NCBI GenBank assembly: GCA_033439685.1
Contig: JAUEDM010000002.1
Location: forward strand, 2,542,001 to 2,606,000
Direction of reading: 5' to 3'
Length of the DNA stretch: 64,000 bases
Source of the DNA: Apodospora peruviana
Lineage: Eukaryota > Ascomycota > Sordariomycetes > Sordariales > Lasiosphaeriaceae
Below, in pieces: positions 12,170-24,933 of this stretch. Made by a program: the position numbers and the translations under genes. The first letter of the stretch is position 1; each line of letters starts with the position of its first letter. The notes beneath the pieces were generated by a model. The model worked only from the letters and a program-made list of their open reading frames with translations, was not told the origin of the DNA and made no database searches.

Positions 12170-13515
12170 ATGCCTTCTGCCCACCATCTGCGATATAGGC
12201 GTTCTTTCGACATGGGTAGCTCACTATCCTTTAACTCGGAGCTTCTCTACATGTGGCTCCATCCACTTTTAATCCCCAGTTAGAGGATCGCATCCGGGCA
12301 AGTCAACGCCGGGAATATGACAATGGAGTTGCAAGGGGAGTGTTTTCACGAGTGGCTAGCACGATGGGTCTCTAGATCATCATTATGCGCAAACGGTCGA
12401 CGAGGATGTTCTAAGGGGGAATTTGCTTTTATATGCCTTAATCGTTTATGGTCAGTTGCGTTCCGCTGTTTTATTTGGTCAGCGGGCAGACTCCAGGGGA
12501 CTGTAAGCTTTTTCAGCGGAATCTTGGTTGCTTTTTTCTCGCTGTAGCAAGTGGCATAGATGGAGGTGGAAGAGGACCTAATGGGTAAGACAAACGTCAC
12601 CCAGGGGAAGCAACTGGTAGTACTGGTACTAGAAAACAGTGTCAGGGGTTGACAGGGGACTCGGCCGCGGAAATTCAAAAGCGATCGCACAGAGAGTATT
12701 TATCTACAAGTAGACAGTCGGTCTGTTTTAATTTGTTATGGTGTCTTGTTCATATGAGTGCTTTGTGTGAGACCGGAAGATATACCTGAGTTCCAGACTC
12801 GTCAGCGGGTCCGGCCTGTTGGGTCCAGGAACTGGCTGTTGTCCCACCACCGGAAAATGCAGCGACTCCTGTGCCCCCGTGCAGTTGGGAGGAGCGAGAC
12901 CGGGAATTGCCAGTCAAAACTCCCGGGGTTATTAGTCCGATCGGTGCTGTAGTGGTTCCATATGGGGGGCCCTTTTTTACGTGAGGTGATATTGGGTGAT
13001 GGGCGGGCCAGTAGGTACTTATGGAGATGTGGGAGGTGACATGATATCTTGTGCAACTTAAGGTAAGACTCTTTTTGTCTTTGAACGTTGGGACTTCCAG
13101 TAGTACTGACTTAATCTTTGCGGGTACGGATTACTGAATAAACAAAGGGAGAGAGAGCTGAAAGGATGTCTTTTCGCTTCAAGTTCAAACCAACTTCCGT
13201 TTCCATTTCAATCTTGAAGTTGAAACAGGTCAGATCCGGCCTAGGTAAACTCCCCGCAAGCAAAGAGGCCAATAGGCGGGATGGCGTATGCCGTCATTGG
13301 ACCTGGAAAGATTTTCTTCAAGTCAGGGTCCCGCCCATCAAGGTGACTCAGCCCCGCCGTTGAATTCAACCCCGCCATTGTAACCCACAATACAGCTTCC
13401 ATCCCACATTGAACGCTTGAGAAGCTCAACTTACATAAAGCTGGGTCACCTTTCACACTCACGAAAAACACGAGACCGTTGGAAAGGAACTTTCATCTTT
13501 TCCCCTCCACCCGTC
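12170..13515. other. Intergenic region NAP1 - phosphoglycerate dehydrogenase
   Basis: 1.35 kb without a supported gene; it holds the NAP1 3' end and the promoter/leader of the next gene. A TAGGTACTT word lies near 13012. Confidence 0.5.
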
Positions 13516-15036
13516 ATGTCATCACCAGTAAATATCGCCTCGCCGGGTAAGCCCGATCGCCAGGTTTCGTACAGCCTGAGCGTCTCGCCTACCACTAGCC
13601 GGAGTTTCCTCAGTGGCGTGCTCCCTCACAGAGCGGCACCCAAGCAGCTCAAGCCATTCGACAAGGAGGACATCAAAATTCTCCTACTGGAGAACGTCAA
13701 CCAGACTGGCCAGGAGATTCTCAGAGGCCAGGGTTATCAGGTGGAATTCCTCAAGTCCTCGCTGCCCGAGGACCAGCTTATTGAGAAGATCAAGTGAGTC
13801 CATAACATAAATTCTCTCCAAATTTCATTTTGGTGGTGACTCTTCACATCGGGCTTCCGTGGTCGGGAAGAAATTTTTATACTTACCAACCACTTGAACA
13901 CAATAACTAACCCATTTGATCAAAGGGATGTTCACGTTATTGGCATTCGGTCAAAGACCAAGTTGACGGCCAAAATCCTGCAGGAGGCCAAAAACCTCCT
14001 CGTCATCGGCTGCTTCTGCATCGGCACCAACCAGGTCGACCTGGAGTACGCCGCCAAGCATGGCATTGCCGTCTTCAACTCGCCCTTTGCCAACTCGCGC
14101 AGCGTCGCCGAGCTGGTGATCGCCGAGATAATCACGCTCGCGCGCCAGCTGGGCGACCGCTCCAACGAGATGCACCGCGGCACCTGGAACAAGGTGAGCG
14201 CCAAGTGCTGGGAGATCCGCGGCAAGACGCTCGGAATCGTCGGATACGGCCACATCGGCTCGCAGCTGTCCGTGCTGGCCGAAGCCATGGGCATGTCGGT
14301 CATCTACTACGACGTGCTCACCCTGATGGCCATCGGCAGCGCGCGGCAGGTGCCCACGCTGGACGCGCTTCTACAACAGGCCGACTTCGTCACGCTGCAC
14401 GTGCCCGAGACGCCCGAGACCAAGAACATGATCGGGCTCGCGCAGTTCGAGCAGATGAAAAAGGGCTCGTATCTCATCAACGCCAGCCGCGGTACCGTCG
14501 TCGACATCCCGGCCCTGATCAACGCCATGCGTGGCGGCAAGGTCGCAGGCGCCGCGTTGGACGTGTTCCCCAATGAGCCTGCTGGCAATGGCGACTACTT
14601 CAACGCCAGCCTCAACCAGTGGGGCGACGAGCTGCGCGGGCTCGGCAATATCATCATGACGCCGCATATTGGTGGAAGCACCGAGGAGGCTCAACGTGCC
14701 ATCGGTGTCGAGGTGGCCGACGCGCTGGTGCGGTACATCAACCAGGGCATCACGCTCGGCAGCGTCAACCTGCCCGAGGTCACGATGCGCTCGTTGACCC
14801 TGGACGACTCGGACCACGCACGCGTTATTTATATACATCGTAATGTTCCCGGCGTGCTGCGCAAGGTGAACGAGATTTTGGCGGAGCACAACGTCGACAA
14901 GCAGATCTCGGATAGCAAGGGCGACATTGCGTATCTGATGGCCGACGTGTCGAACATCAAGACGGAGGATATCAGGAATATTCGGGATAACCTGGATTCA
15001 CTCAGCTCGCGGGTTCTTACGAGGATCCTGTACTGA
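13516..15036 (+). CDS. SER3: D-3-phosphoglycerate dehydrogenase (serine biosynthesis)
   Basis: Two exons (13516-13793, 13926-15036) give 462 aa, close to yeast Ser3/Ser33. It oxidises 3-phosphoglycerate with NAD+, the first step of serine synthesis, in the cytosol. The Ser-rich N-terminal ~45 residues precede the catalytic domain. The NAD-binding loop is GYGHIGSQLS (from about residue 197), the active-site Arg lies in INASRGTVVD, and the catalytic His in MTPHIGGSTEEAQ. A C-terminal ACT domain begins after the NLPEV linker (HRNVPGVLRKVNEIL), so serine feedback is likely, as in the family. The intron splits a Lys codon and ends AAAG. No lesion is visible. Confidence 0.97.
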
Positions 15037-16113
15037 GATTGTTTTTTTTCTGGCTTGTCTCTAATATTTTGGGCGAGTCTATTTTGGGAGTCAAGGAGTC
15101 TTCTTGTTTGTGACGGAGAAACTTCAACATTTTGGAAGGTGCATTCAGTCTGGGGCATATCAACATTTTGGGGGAGAAACTAAAATTACTTGTGTACTTG
15201 TTCAACAATAGCGTTGCAAAAAGGGGGATACATATAAAATAGGATGGACGGTGGCGGCGGTAGGTTCAACAAAATGGGCATTTCTGTTTTCCTTCCGCTC
15301 TCATATTTATATATACATATTTCATTCCACTTGGAAGGGAAAAGGGGAGATGCCGTGATGCGTTTTCTCATTTCGTGGTTATGTACGGAGTATTAAGAGA
15401 AGAACCAACCTCAACATGTGGTTCTTTGGGTGGGATTCTATTCCTTAGAGTTTCTGGAATACATACATGTGCCGTGTTCGGGACTATGGCTAAGTACCCT
15501 CACGACCATTATCTTGTATATCAACTGCACGACAGAGTATATACTTCACAGCTTATACCCAAATGATTGAGCTGTGCAAAGCTCCTTAAAACATCCTAGA
15601 CTCTCATGGTGACCCGCGAAGTGATCCACGAAGAAAGGAAGGAAACGGCCGACGACGTGACGTAATTGTTCGCGGACCTGCGGAGGCCAGCGGATTGCGA
15701 AATGATCTGGGTATACTACAAACTAGACATCGCGTCGGAAGGCATTCGCGTAGGGCTTGCAAATCAGACCCAGGGATACCGATGTGCTGTCGGGAAACGA
15801 AAAGAAACATCGATCACATGAGATTTCTTTGTTCCGTTTAAGGTGGGGTAAGGTAAGTTAAAATACCTAAGGTAGGGATCCGTACCTTACACAGTGATCC
15901 GTACCTACCTAGATCTCTTATCGACTCCGGCCTCGGCGGCGTGACAGCCCCACTATGAGCACGGGCCCAAACCACTGTATTTAAGCCAGTTTTGGCCCGC
16001 CAGAAATCGCTGTCTAGGCGGCATGAAAATTTTAGGAGCAACAACACCACTGACAGTCATCAACTTGGTTCGCTTCCAACTTACCTTTTCACTGCAACCA
16101 ACCAACTATCACA
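15037..16113. other. Intergenic region SER3 - ARG1
   Basis: No gene seen. It contains a TACCTAAGGTA word (15864-15874) and an 11-bp direct repeat GATCCGTACCT at 15877-15887 and 15896-15906, about 220 bp upstream of the argininosuccinate synthase start. Confidence 0.5.
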
Positions 16114-18282
16114 ATGGCTGGAAAGCGCGTTTGTCTGTGAGTTGAACAGAACCACTATTGCTTTCTAAGCGCTGTTAGGCTGACTTGGCGATCCCCATGA
16201 ATCAGGGCCTACTCTGGCGGTGCGTTTTTATTCATGAACAGTGCTGCATGAGTATGATGACCGATGACCATGCTAATGTCAATCCCAGGGCTGGATACTT
16301 CTGTTATCCTGGCTTGGCTCATTGAGAAGGGCTATACTGTTGTTGTACGTCTAACCCAGTCGATGTACCTGCGCTGAGCTGAGCTGAGTTGAGCTGACTG
16401 AGAACAGGCCTTCTTAGCAGATGTGGTACGTAGAGGCCGTTCCTCGACATTTGCTCCTCGGCCTAGAAGACAAGCACTGCCTCTGGAAGCACAAGGTGTC
16501 TCCCTCGCATTCTGGACCGTGCCCTGTTCATGAGGAGGATGCAAAGAGATGGACTGTTATTTTATTATCGGGGCCAGTTCGCTACTCATAGTGGCTTCAT
16601 TTGCTTATAATGTCAGCACAGGGACAAAATGAGGACTACGACGCGGTTAAAGCGAAGGCCGAGAAGATCGGTGCCGAACGTATGATCATCCAGGATCTCC
16701 AGCAGGAGCTGGTGGAGGAACTTGTTTGGCCAGCAGTGCAATGTGCGTTCGGCCGATCCCCCTTGCGAAGTGCACAACTTCCATCCATGCATATGCTAAC
16801 ATCCCACGCTATTAGGCAACGCGGTATACGAAGACGCTTACCTCTTGGGCACGTCGTTGGCCAGGCCTGTCATCGCGAGGGCGATGATGAAAGTGGCTAA
16901 GCAGTATAACTGTGAATTCTTGAGTCACGGATGTAAGCGATCGACGTCGCCTTTCAGAATCTGCTTACGGTTATGCCATACTGACTGCCGTCTCTCCTAC
17001 CTACATAGGCACAGGTAAAGGGGTACGTTCTTCCCGCTCTGTATATCATGTTCTGGATGCTAACTCGCGTAGAATGAGTACGTTTAGGTGTCCGGATATC
17101 AATGTCACATGCTCACCCTCTTTTCAGCCAGGTCAGATTCGAGCTGGCATGGAGGGCCCTCGATCAGAAGACAAAGACAATCATCCCGTGGCGCATACCC
17201 GAGTTTTGCGAGCGATTCGCGTCCGTACCCCTGCCGGCCCCCCGCTCTCTCTCGGAGTTACTGACGTACAGACAGCGGGCGTCAAGCACTCTTGGATTTT
17301 GCTGAATCAAAGGGCGTTCCTGTGACGTCGACTAAGCAGAAGCCGTTTTCGATGGATGCCAACCTTATCCAGTGAGCAAAAGCCCTCTTCTTTATCACAT
17401 CGAGACCTTGAAGCGTAGTCGGTGTTTATACCTTCGGACATAGAATCGTCGCTAACCCTGCCATCTGAAAATAGTTGCTCTTACGAGGCAGGTCTACTCG
17501 AGCAACCCGACCTTGAGCCGCCAGCCGACATGTGGACCATGACCGTGGGTAAGTTCGTTCAGTCTTGTATCAGTTCCGTCACGTAGGAGCTAACTTTGGA
17601 AAGATCCCATGAAGGCTCCTGACGAACCAACCAGGTTCACTGTCCACTTCGAGAAGGGCATCCCAATCAAGCTTGAGGTCGGCGACAAGGCCGTCACTGG
17701 CTCACTGGACATCTTCAAGGCCGTTAACGAAATTGGCCGAGCTAATGGAGTTGGCCGTGTCGACATTGTCGAATCAAGGTTCATTGGTCTCAAGAGCCGT
17801 GGCTGTTATGACACCCCCGGCTTGACGATCCTGCGCACCGCCCACCGAGATCTGGAGGGCCTTGTCATGGACTCCAAGGTTCGTGCCATCCGTGACCAGA
17901 TGGTCACCTCTAACTGGACCGCCTGTCTCTACAATGGCATGTACTTCAGCCCAGAGCGAGAGTTCCTCCACAACTCCATCATCTTTAGCCAGAGGCACGT
18001 TGAGGGCAAGGTCAATATGGTTGCCTATAAAGGCAGCGCATTCGTTGTCGGACGCTCCAGCGAGACCTCTAATCTTTACTCCGAGACTGAGTCGTCCATG
18101 GATACTCTGGAGGGCTTCTCCCCAATGGTAAGTAGCTTTCTGAAAAAAAGAGCTCTTACACGTGAACCGAAGCTGATGATGTGATTAAGGACACGAGCGG
18201 CTTCATTGCTATTCAGGCTATTCGTCTGGAGAAGTATGGTGCCCGCAAGATTAGGGACGGCGAGCCGCTTGCCCCTGTCTAA
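16114..18282 (+). CDS. ARG1: Argininosuccinate synthase, 13 exons including a 5-nt microexon
   Basis: Condenses citrulline and aspartate with ATP in arginine synthesis. Exons: 16114-16136, 16206-16219, 16289-16344, 16408-16425, 16622-16742, 16816-16932, 17009-17022, 17073-17077, 17128-17220, 17276-17371, 17475-17548, 17604-18127, 18190-18282; total 415 aa, close to yeast Arg1. The chain rebuilds the ATP-binding P-loop AYSGGLDTSV (residues 9-18), GAERMI, LLGTSLARPVIA, the aspartate/citrulline site GKGNDQVRFEL (119-129), SYEAGLLE and YNGMYFSPE. Four exons are 18 nt or shorter; exon 8 is only AATGA and supplies Asn122 and two bases of Asp123. The intron after exon 9 has a weak donor (GTCCGT) chosen to restore ERFAGRQALLDF, so that junction is the least certain. 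The third intron carries short TGAGC repeats. Confidence 0.95.
17073..17077 (+). other. ARG1: 5-nt microexon (exon 8 of argininosuccinate synthase)
   Basis: The exon is AATGA, flanked by ..GCTAACTCGCGTAG on the left and GTACGT on the right. Both flanking introns (17023-17072 and 17078-17127) are exactly 50 nt. Without it the invariant G-K-G-N-D-Q motif loses N and D and the frame breaks. Confidence 0.9.
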
Positions 18283-19846
18283 ATGTCGATAGTGTGAGGC
18301 CAGAAGCGTGTTTCTAGGTCGGTGTCTGCGTGTTTCTGCAGAGAACAGAAGATTGCCCTGGAAGGAATATATTAGGATGTCTCTAGATCTTTTCGTAGAA
18401 GCACATCATGATATTTTGGTGCTGCACTTCCGCCATGAGGGAGATATCAGGTCTTCTTGACGTTGGGCGTCAAAAGGACGAGAAGACATTCACAGCGGAA
18501 CAAGAGGTCTCTACTTTCGTGTTACTAGCCGACAGCTGACTGGTTGGTTGGGTGCTATGGCTGACACCTTGGTGGCCCGTTCCCTTGCAGGCCCGCACGC
18601 TGCTTGCTGCAGACTGTAGGGGAGTGGATGGAAACCGGATCGATCTGTGGCCGCCACCAACCGTCAACCGCCATCATTTTAAATCACAGACGGTCCGTAT
18701 GTGCTCCTCTTAGGTATCTGTAATCTACACCCATCAAGTATCATCAGGGAATCTTTTAGGTGCTTGTGAGTTGCATTCAGTCAGTCGGTGTTGGGAGTGG
18801 AACTGCTCGGTAGAAGAACGGAACCTGGAAGTGTGTGCCACAGTGGAAATGTGTTTGTTTGAGCTTCGCCCGGTCCAACCCGAAACAGAATCGGTCGTCG
18901 TCCGTCGTCCGTCCGTCGGGCCATGCATGGATCGGGTGTGATATGTATTCTCGGGAGAGAGGAGATGAAAAAGAAGACAGTCCCATTGTTGTGGAATGCA
19001 AGTTTGAACGGCCTTTGGGAGGAAGGCATTGCCCTGTCCGATGATTCGTGAGGTGACGGGAACCCCTATTCACGATGGACGGATTGGGATGAATTTGAAT
19101 GCGAGTTCACGTGTCGGGCACCTCTGTGCCTCTCTCTTTCTTCGATCCCGCATCACTCTCGGGCCGTCTGTCATCATTGTTCGCAGTGCTTGACATCTTC
19201 AACTACCTAAATAAAACTGACCGCTTCCCGTCCTGTCGTTAGGTGGTAAACTTCCTGAAGTTGGCGTTTGTGTTTGTGTCAACGGGTGTTGAAGTCCGTG
19301 CTCCCTCCCCTGTGATCGCGCTGATACGCCCGCTTGTGCTGGGCGACCGACACCTGCCTCTATCGAACCCCTGCAACCTTTTTTCTCAGCCCCTAAACTT
19401 TAACGACATTGTCCCTGCCCCGACCATTCTGCTGCAAACTCCAGACGGGAAGCTCGTTTATTACCAGGAACAACACGCAGCTTTCAACGCGTCGAACCCC
19501 CCTTTGTCTGCCTTCCGACCTGGTCGGCATCACGACAACAAACCGATTACCAGCCGAACTTGGTAAACCCAAAGGCCGGCCGAATAACCCGTTTTTAATT
19601 ACCTTCATGAATGTCTTCTTCTGCTGCTGCAGCACCGCCTCCGTCCCGTTCCCCGTCTCCGCACCTTGAATCGCTGCCGCTCTTGTCGCCTGTTCCTGGA
19701 CTCTGCGAATCCCCCAGGTCCACCGCCATCCCTATCTATCCACCTCACCTGTCTGCCCGGCAGCCTGCCCGCTTGAGTGGGCTTTCTGAAGCCATCGATC
19801 GACTTCCGACCCTCTCCAGATTCACACCGCCCGACCGTTGCACCCA
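18283..19846. other. Intergenic region ARG1 - myosin V
   Basis: 1.56 kb. The right half (19300-19846) is C/T-rich and probably the myosin leader. No supported gene. Confidence 0.5.
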
Positions 19847-22800
19847 ATGTCGGAAAGCTATGATGTCGGTACGAGAGCGTGGCAGCCCGACGCAACCGAA
19901 GGCTGGGTTGCGTCAGAGGTCGTCAAGAAGACGGTAGATGGGTCCAAATTCACGCTCATCTTCCAGCTGGAAAATGGCGAGGTAGGGAAATTTCCCCCCT
20001 GAACCGCCCCTTTGGCTGAGATCTAACTCGACCGCAGACCAAGAAGCTGGAGGTCTCGGCCGAGGCCCTCCAGTCCGGCAACGACCCTTCTCTACCCCCG
20101 CTGATGAACCCGACGATGCTCGAAGCCAGCGACGACCTGACCAACCTCTCACATCTAAACGAACCTGCTGGTAAATAAGAGTCCCCCCGAGGGTTTAACG
20201 AGACCTACAAAGATGCAGTGCTGACCGCGCTTTTTCTCATTAGTATTACAAGCCATCCGTCTTCGATATGCCCAGAAAGAGATCTACACATACTCGGGTA
20301 TCGTACTAATAGCAACCAATCCCTTCGCACGTGTAGACTCCCTCTATGTACCTGGGATGGTACAGGTCTATGCCGGAAGGCAGAGGGCAACCCAAGCGCC
20401 GCATTTGTTTGCCATCGCTGAGGAGGCTTTCATGTATGTGTTTCTCGAGCCCCGAATGCTCAATAGCAAGCTGACAAGTTTAGGGACATGTTGCGAGATG
20501 GAAAGAACCAAACCATTGTCGTCTCCGGCGAGTCTGGTGCCGGTAAGACTGTCAGCGCAAAGTACATAATGAGGTACTTTGCAACCAGAGAATCTCCCGA
20601 CAGCCCCGGTTCGAGAGCGAAACGAGGTCCCGAGGCCATGAGCAAGACGGAGGAGGCGATTTTGGCGACAAATCCCATCATGGAAGCGTTCGGAAACGCA
20701 AAGACCACGAGAAACGACAACTCCTCTCGGTTCGGCAAGTACATCGAGATCATGTTCGACAAGAACACCAACATCATTGGCGCTAAGATCAGGACATATC
20801 TGTTGGAACGGTCGAGATTGGTTTTCCAACCGCTGAAGGAGAGGAATTACCACATCTTTTACCAGCTGGTGGCCGGTGTGACCGACAAGGAGCGCCAGGA
20901 GCTGGGCATCCTGCCGGTCGAACAATTCGAGTATCTCAACCAGGGCAACGCGCCGACCATTGATGGCGTGGACGACAAGGCCGAATTCAACGCCACCAGG
21001 CAATCGCTGAAGACAATCGGTGTGGACGAAGGTCAACAAAACGAGGTGTTTAAGCTGCTTGCCGGTTTGCTGCACTTGGGAAATGTCAAGATCGGCGCAA
21101 CTCGAACGGAAAGTGTCCTCAACGCGAATGAGCCGTCGCTCACGAAAGCGTGTGCGATCCTTGGCATCGATGCAGCCGAATTCTCGAAATGGATCGTCAA
21201 GAAGCAACTCGTTACGCGTGGAGAGAAGATCGTGTCAAACTTAACTCAAGCGCAGGCAATCGTTGTGCGGGATTCCGTCGCCAAGTTCATCTACTCGAGC
21301 CTGTTCGACTGGCTAGTCGAGATTATCAACTACAGTCTTGCAACTGAGGAAGTGTTGAATCGGGTCAGCTCCTTCATTGGTGTCTTGGATATCTACGGTT
21401 TCGAGCATTTTGCCAAGAACTCGTTTGAGCAGTTCTGTATCAACTACGCCAATGAGAAACTTCAGCAAGAATTCAACCAGCACGTCTTCAAGTTGGAGCA
21501 GGAGGAGTACCTCAGGGAGAAGATTGACTGGACCTTCATCGACTTCGCCGATAACCAGCCCTGCATCGACCTCATCGAAGGCAAACTGGGCATTCTGTCG
21601 TTGCTCGACGAGGAGTCGAGGCTCCCCATGGGCTCTGACGAGCAGTTCGTGACAAAGCTCCACCACAACTACGCTGCCGACAAGAACAAGTTTTACAAGA
21701 AGCCGAGATTCGGCAAGTCTGCCTTCACCGTGTGCCACTATGCCATCGACGTCACGTATGAGTCGGACGGTTTCATAGAAAAGAACCGTGACACGGTTCC
21801 AGACGAACACATGGCGGTGCTTCGCGCGTCGACCAACAAGTTTCTCGGTCAGGTGCTGGAGGCTGCGTCGGCAGTGCGAGAGAAGGATCTCGCCTCGGCT
21901 AGTTCTAATGCGGTGAAGCCGACAGCGGGTAGGAGGATCGGTGTCGCTGTCAACCGAAAGCCCACTCTGGGTGGCATCTTCAAATCCTCGCTGATTGAGC
22001 TGATGCATACCATCAACAGCACTGATGTGCACTACATCCGCTGCATCAAGCCTAACGAGGGCAAAGAAGCATGGAAGTTTGAAGGACCCATGGTCCTAAG
22101 CCAGCTCCGCGCCTGTGGTGTGCTGGAGACAGTTCGCATTAGCTGTGCGGGTTATCCCACAAGGTGGACGTACGAGGAATTTGCGCTGCGGTACTACATG
22201 CTTGTGCCTTCGACGCAATGGACATCGGAGATCAGACAGATGGCAAATGCTATCTTGACCAAGGCTCTCGGCGCCAGCACCGGCAAGGGCTTGGATAAGT
22301 ACCAGCTAGGCCTGACCAAGATCTTTTTCAGGGCGGGCATGCTTGCATTCCTAGAGAATCTTCGGACCAATAGGCTGAATGACTGCGCTATCCTAATCCA
22401 GAAAAACCTCAAAGCCAAGTACTACCGAAAGAAGTATCTGGCGGCTCGCGCTTCTATAATTGCATTCCAAGCCTTGGTCAGAGCTAGCAGGGCCCGCAAA
22501 CAAGCTCGGGAGCTACGGACTGTCAAGGCTGCCGTCACGATCCAAAGGGTATGGCGCGGCCAGAAGCAGAGGAAGGAGTTCTTGCGCATTAGGAAGGATG
22601 TGGTTCTCGCCCAAGCCGCCATGAAGGGCTTCTTGCGGCGCAAGGAGATTATGGAGACCCGCGTTGGCAATGCTGCCATCATTATCCAGCGAAGCTGGAG
22701 ATCCAGACAGCAGCTCCGGTCCTGGAGGGAATATCGAAGGAAGGTGGTTCTCATTCAAAGCTTGTGGCGTGGCCGGAGCGCACGGAAGGAGTATAAGAAT

Positions 22801-24933
22801 ATCCGTGCCGAGGCACGCGATCTCAAGCAGATCTCGTACAAGCTGGAGAATAAGGTTGTGGAGCTCACACAGTCTCTCGGCTCGATGAAGGCTCAAAATA
22901 AGGAGCTCAAGACTCAAGTGGAGAACTATGAGGGCCAGGTGACAATCTGGAGGAACCGGCACAACGCGCTCGAAGCTAGGACGAAGGAACTGCAAGCCGA
23001 GGCCAATCAGGCCGGTATTGCGGCTGCCCGCCTGGAGGCGATGGAGGCCGAGATGAAGAAGCTTCAGGCGAGCTTCGACGAGTCCTCGGCCAATGTCAAG
23101 AGAATGCAAGACGAGGAGCGGGCGCTCAGGGATTCTCTCCGCGCAACAAGCACAGAGCTCGAGGTCGCTCGCCAAGACAACCAGCGCCACGAAGCTGAAA
23201 CAAGCTCGCTCCGCCAACAATTGGCCGAGCTCGAGGAGGCCCTAGAGCAAGCCAAGAGAGCGGTCCCTCTCAACGGGGAAATGACCAACGGCACCAATGG
23301 TGTCGGTTCTGCTCTTCCGAGTGGTATCCTTAACTTGATGACGACGAAGAAGCCCTCGAAGAGACGCAGCGCTGGCGCAGAGCCAGCGGGGATCGAGAGA
23401 GCATACACTCATGTGTACAATCCTCGCCCGATGTCCATCGCCAACCCCCTCAACAATCGGCAAAACACTCTGTCCGGTTTGACATTCGTCCCTGGCGTGG
23501 AATCCATCGAGCTCGAGCTTGAGACTTTGCTTGCTGATGAGGAAGGCCTCAATGAAGAGGTAACCATGGGCCTCATCAGCAACTTGAAGATCCCGTCACC
23601 GGCGACCAACCCTCCACCCTCGGACAAGGAGGTACTTTTCCCATCGTATCTCATCAACTTGGTCACTTCAGAGATGTGGAACAATGGCTTTGTCAAGGAG
23701 TCGGAGCGTTTCCTTGCCAATGTCATGCAGTCCATCCAGCAGGAGGTAATGCAGCATGACGGCGAGGAGGCTATCAACCCCGGCGCCTTCTGGCTGTCCA
23801 ACGTACACGAGATGCTCTCTTTTGTCTTCCTCGCAGAAGACTGGTATGAAGCCCAAAAGACAGACAACTTCGAGTATGACCGTCTGCTGGATATTGTCAA
23901 GCACGACCTAGAAAGCTTGGAGTTCAACATCTACCACACGTGGATGAAGGTGCTCAAGAAGAAGCTGCACAAGATGATCATTCCGGCCATCATCGAATCG
24001 CAGTCCCTGCCGGGCTTCGTTACGAATGAAAATAACAGGTTCCTTGGCAAGCTCCTGGCTAGCAACTCGACGCCGGCATACAGCATGGACAATCTGCTGT
24101 CCCTGCTCAACAGCGTCTTCCGGGCCATGAAGGCCTACTATCTCGAAGATTCCATCATCACGCAGACCGTTACCGAGCTGCTCCGGCTCGTTGGCGTGAC
24201 GGCATTCAACGACCTGCTCATGCGCCGCAACTTCCTTTCGTGGAAGCGCGGCCTGCAGATCAACTACAATATAACTCGTATCGAAGAGTGGTGCAAGAGC
24301 CATGATATGCCTGAGGGCACGCTCCAGCTCGAGCATCTGATGCAAGCGACCAAGCTCTTGCAGCTTAAGAAGGCAACTCTCAATGATATTGAGATCATCC
24401 AGGATATCTGCTGGATGTAAGTCGTTTATGAGAAGTGACCATGCACGGTTTATTGAAGCTAACTTTTCTGTTCAACAGGCTCTCCCCCAACCAAATCCAA
24501 AAGCTCCTGAACCAGTATCTCGTGGCCGATTACGAGCAACCTATCAACGGCGAGATCATGAAGGCTGTCGCCTCGCGCGTGACGGAGAAGAGCGACGTCC
24601 TACTGCTCCAAGCTGTTGATATGGACGACAGCGGCCCGTATGAGATCGCTGAGCCCAGAGTTATCACAGCTTTGGAGACGTATACTCCATCATGTAAGTC
24701 TTTTCTTGACCTGTGTGACAATTGGATGTTTGCATAATACTAACATGCTGTGACTACTACCAGGGCTACAAACCCCGCGACTTAAGCGTCTCGCCGAGAT
24801 TGTATCGGCGCAGGCGATCGCGCAACAGGAGAAGCTAGAGTACAGCTCGCAGGGCGGGGATTTTGATAACCACAGCATGAACGACCTGACGGAAGTTGAC
24901 GAGGCACCTGAGAGCATCCAAGCGAGTGCCTAG
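19847..24933 (+). CDS. MYO2: Class V myosin heavy chain
   Basis: Six exons (19847-19981, 20038-20170, 20244-20433, 20484-24416, 24479-24693, 24764-24933) give 1591 aa, the size of fungal myosin V. It is an actin motor for vesicle and organelle transport to hyphal tips. The N-terminal SH3-like segment is followed by the motor (~70-780) with P-loop GESGAGKT (~167-174), switch I NDNSSRFGKYIE, switch II DIYGFEHF, and the actin-binding HTINSTDVHYIRCIKPN. Six IQ-type repeats span ~783-925, then a coiled coil to ~1080. A C-terminal DIL cargo domain (~1225-1500) includes ESQSLPGF and the CWMLSPNQIQKLL junction across intron 4. The short first exons are certain because they rebuild the N-terminus in frame. 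The gene is intact. Confidence 0.97.

Noticed and set aside
20368..21207. Minus-strand open frame of 279 codons
   Set aside because: Antisense shadow of the myosin V motor domain.
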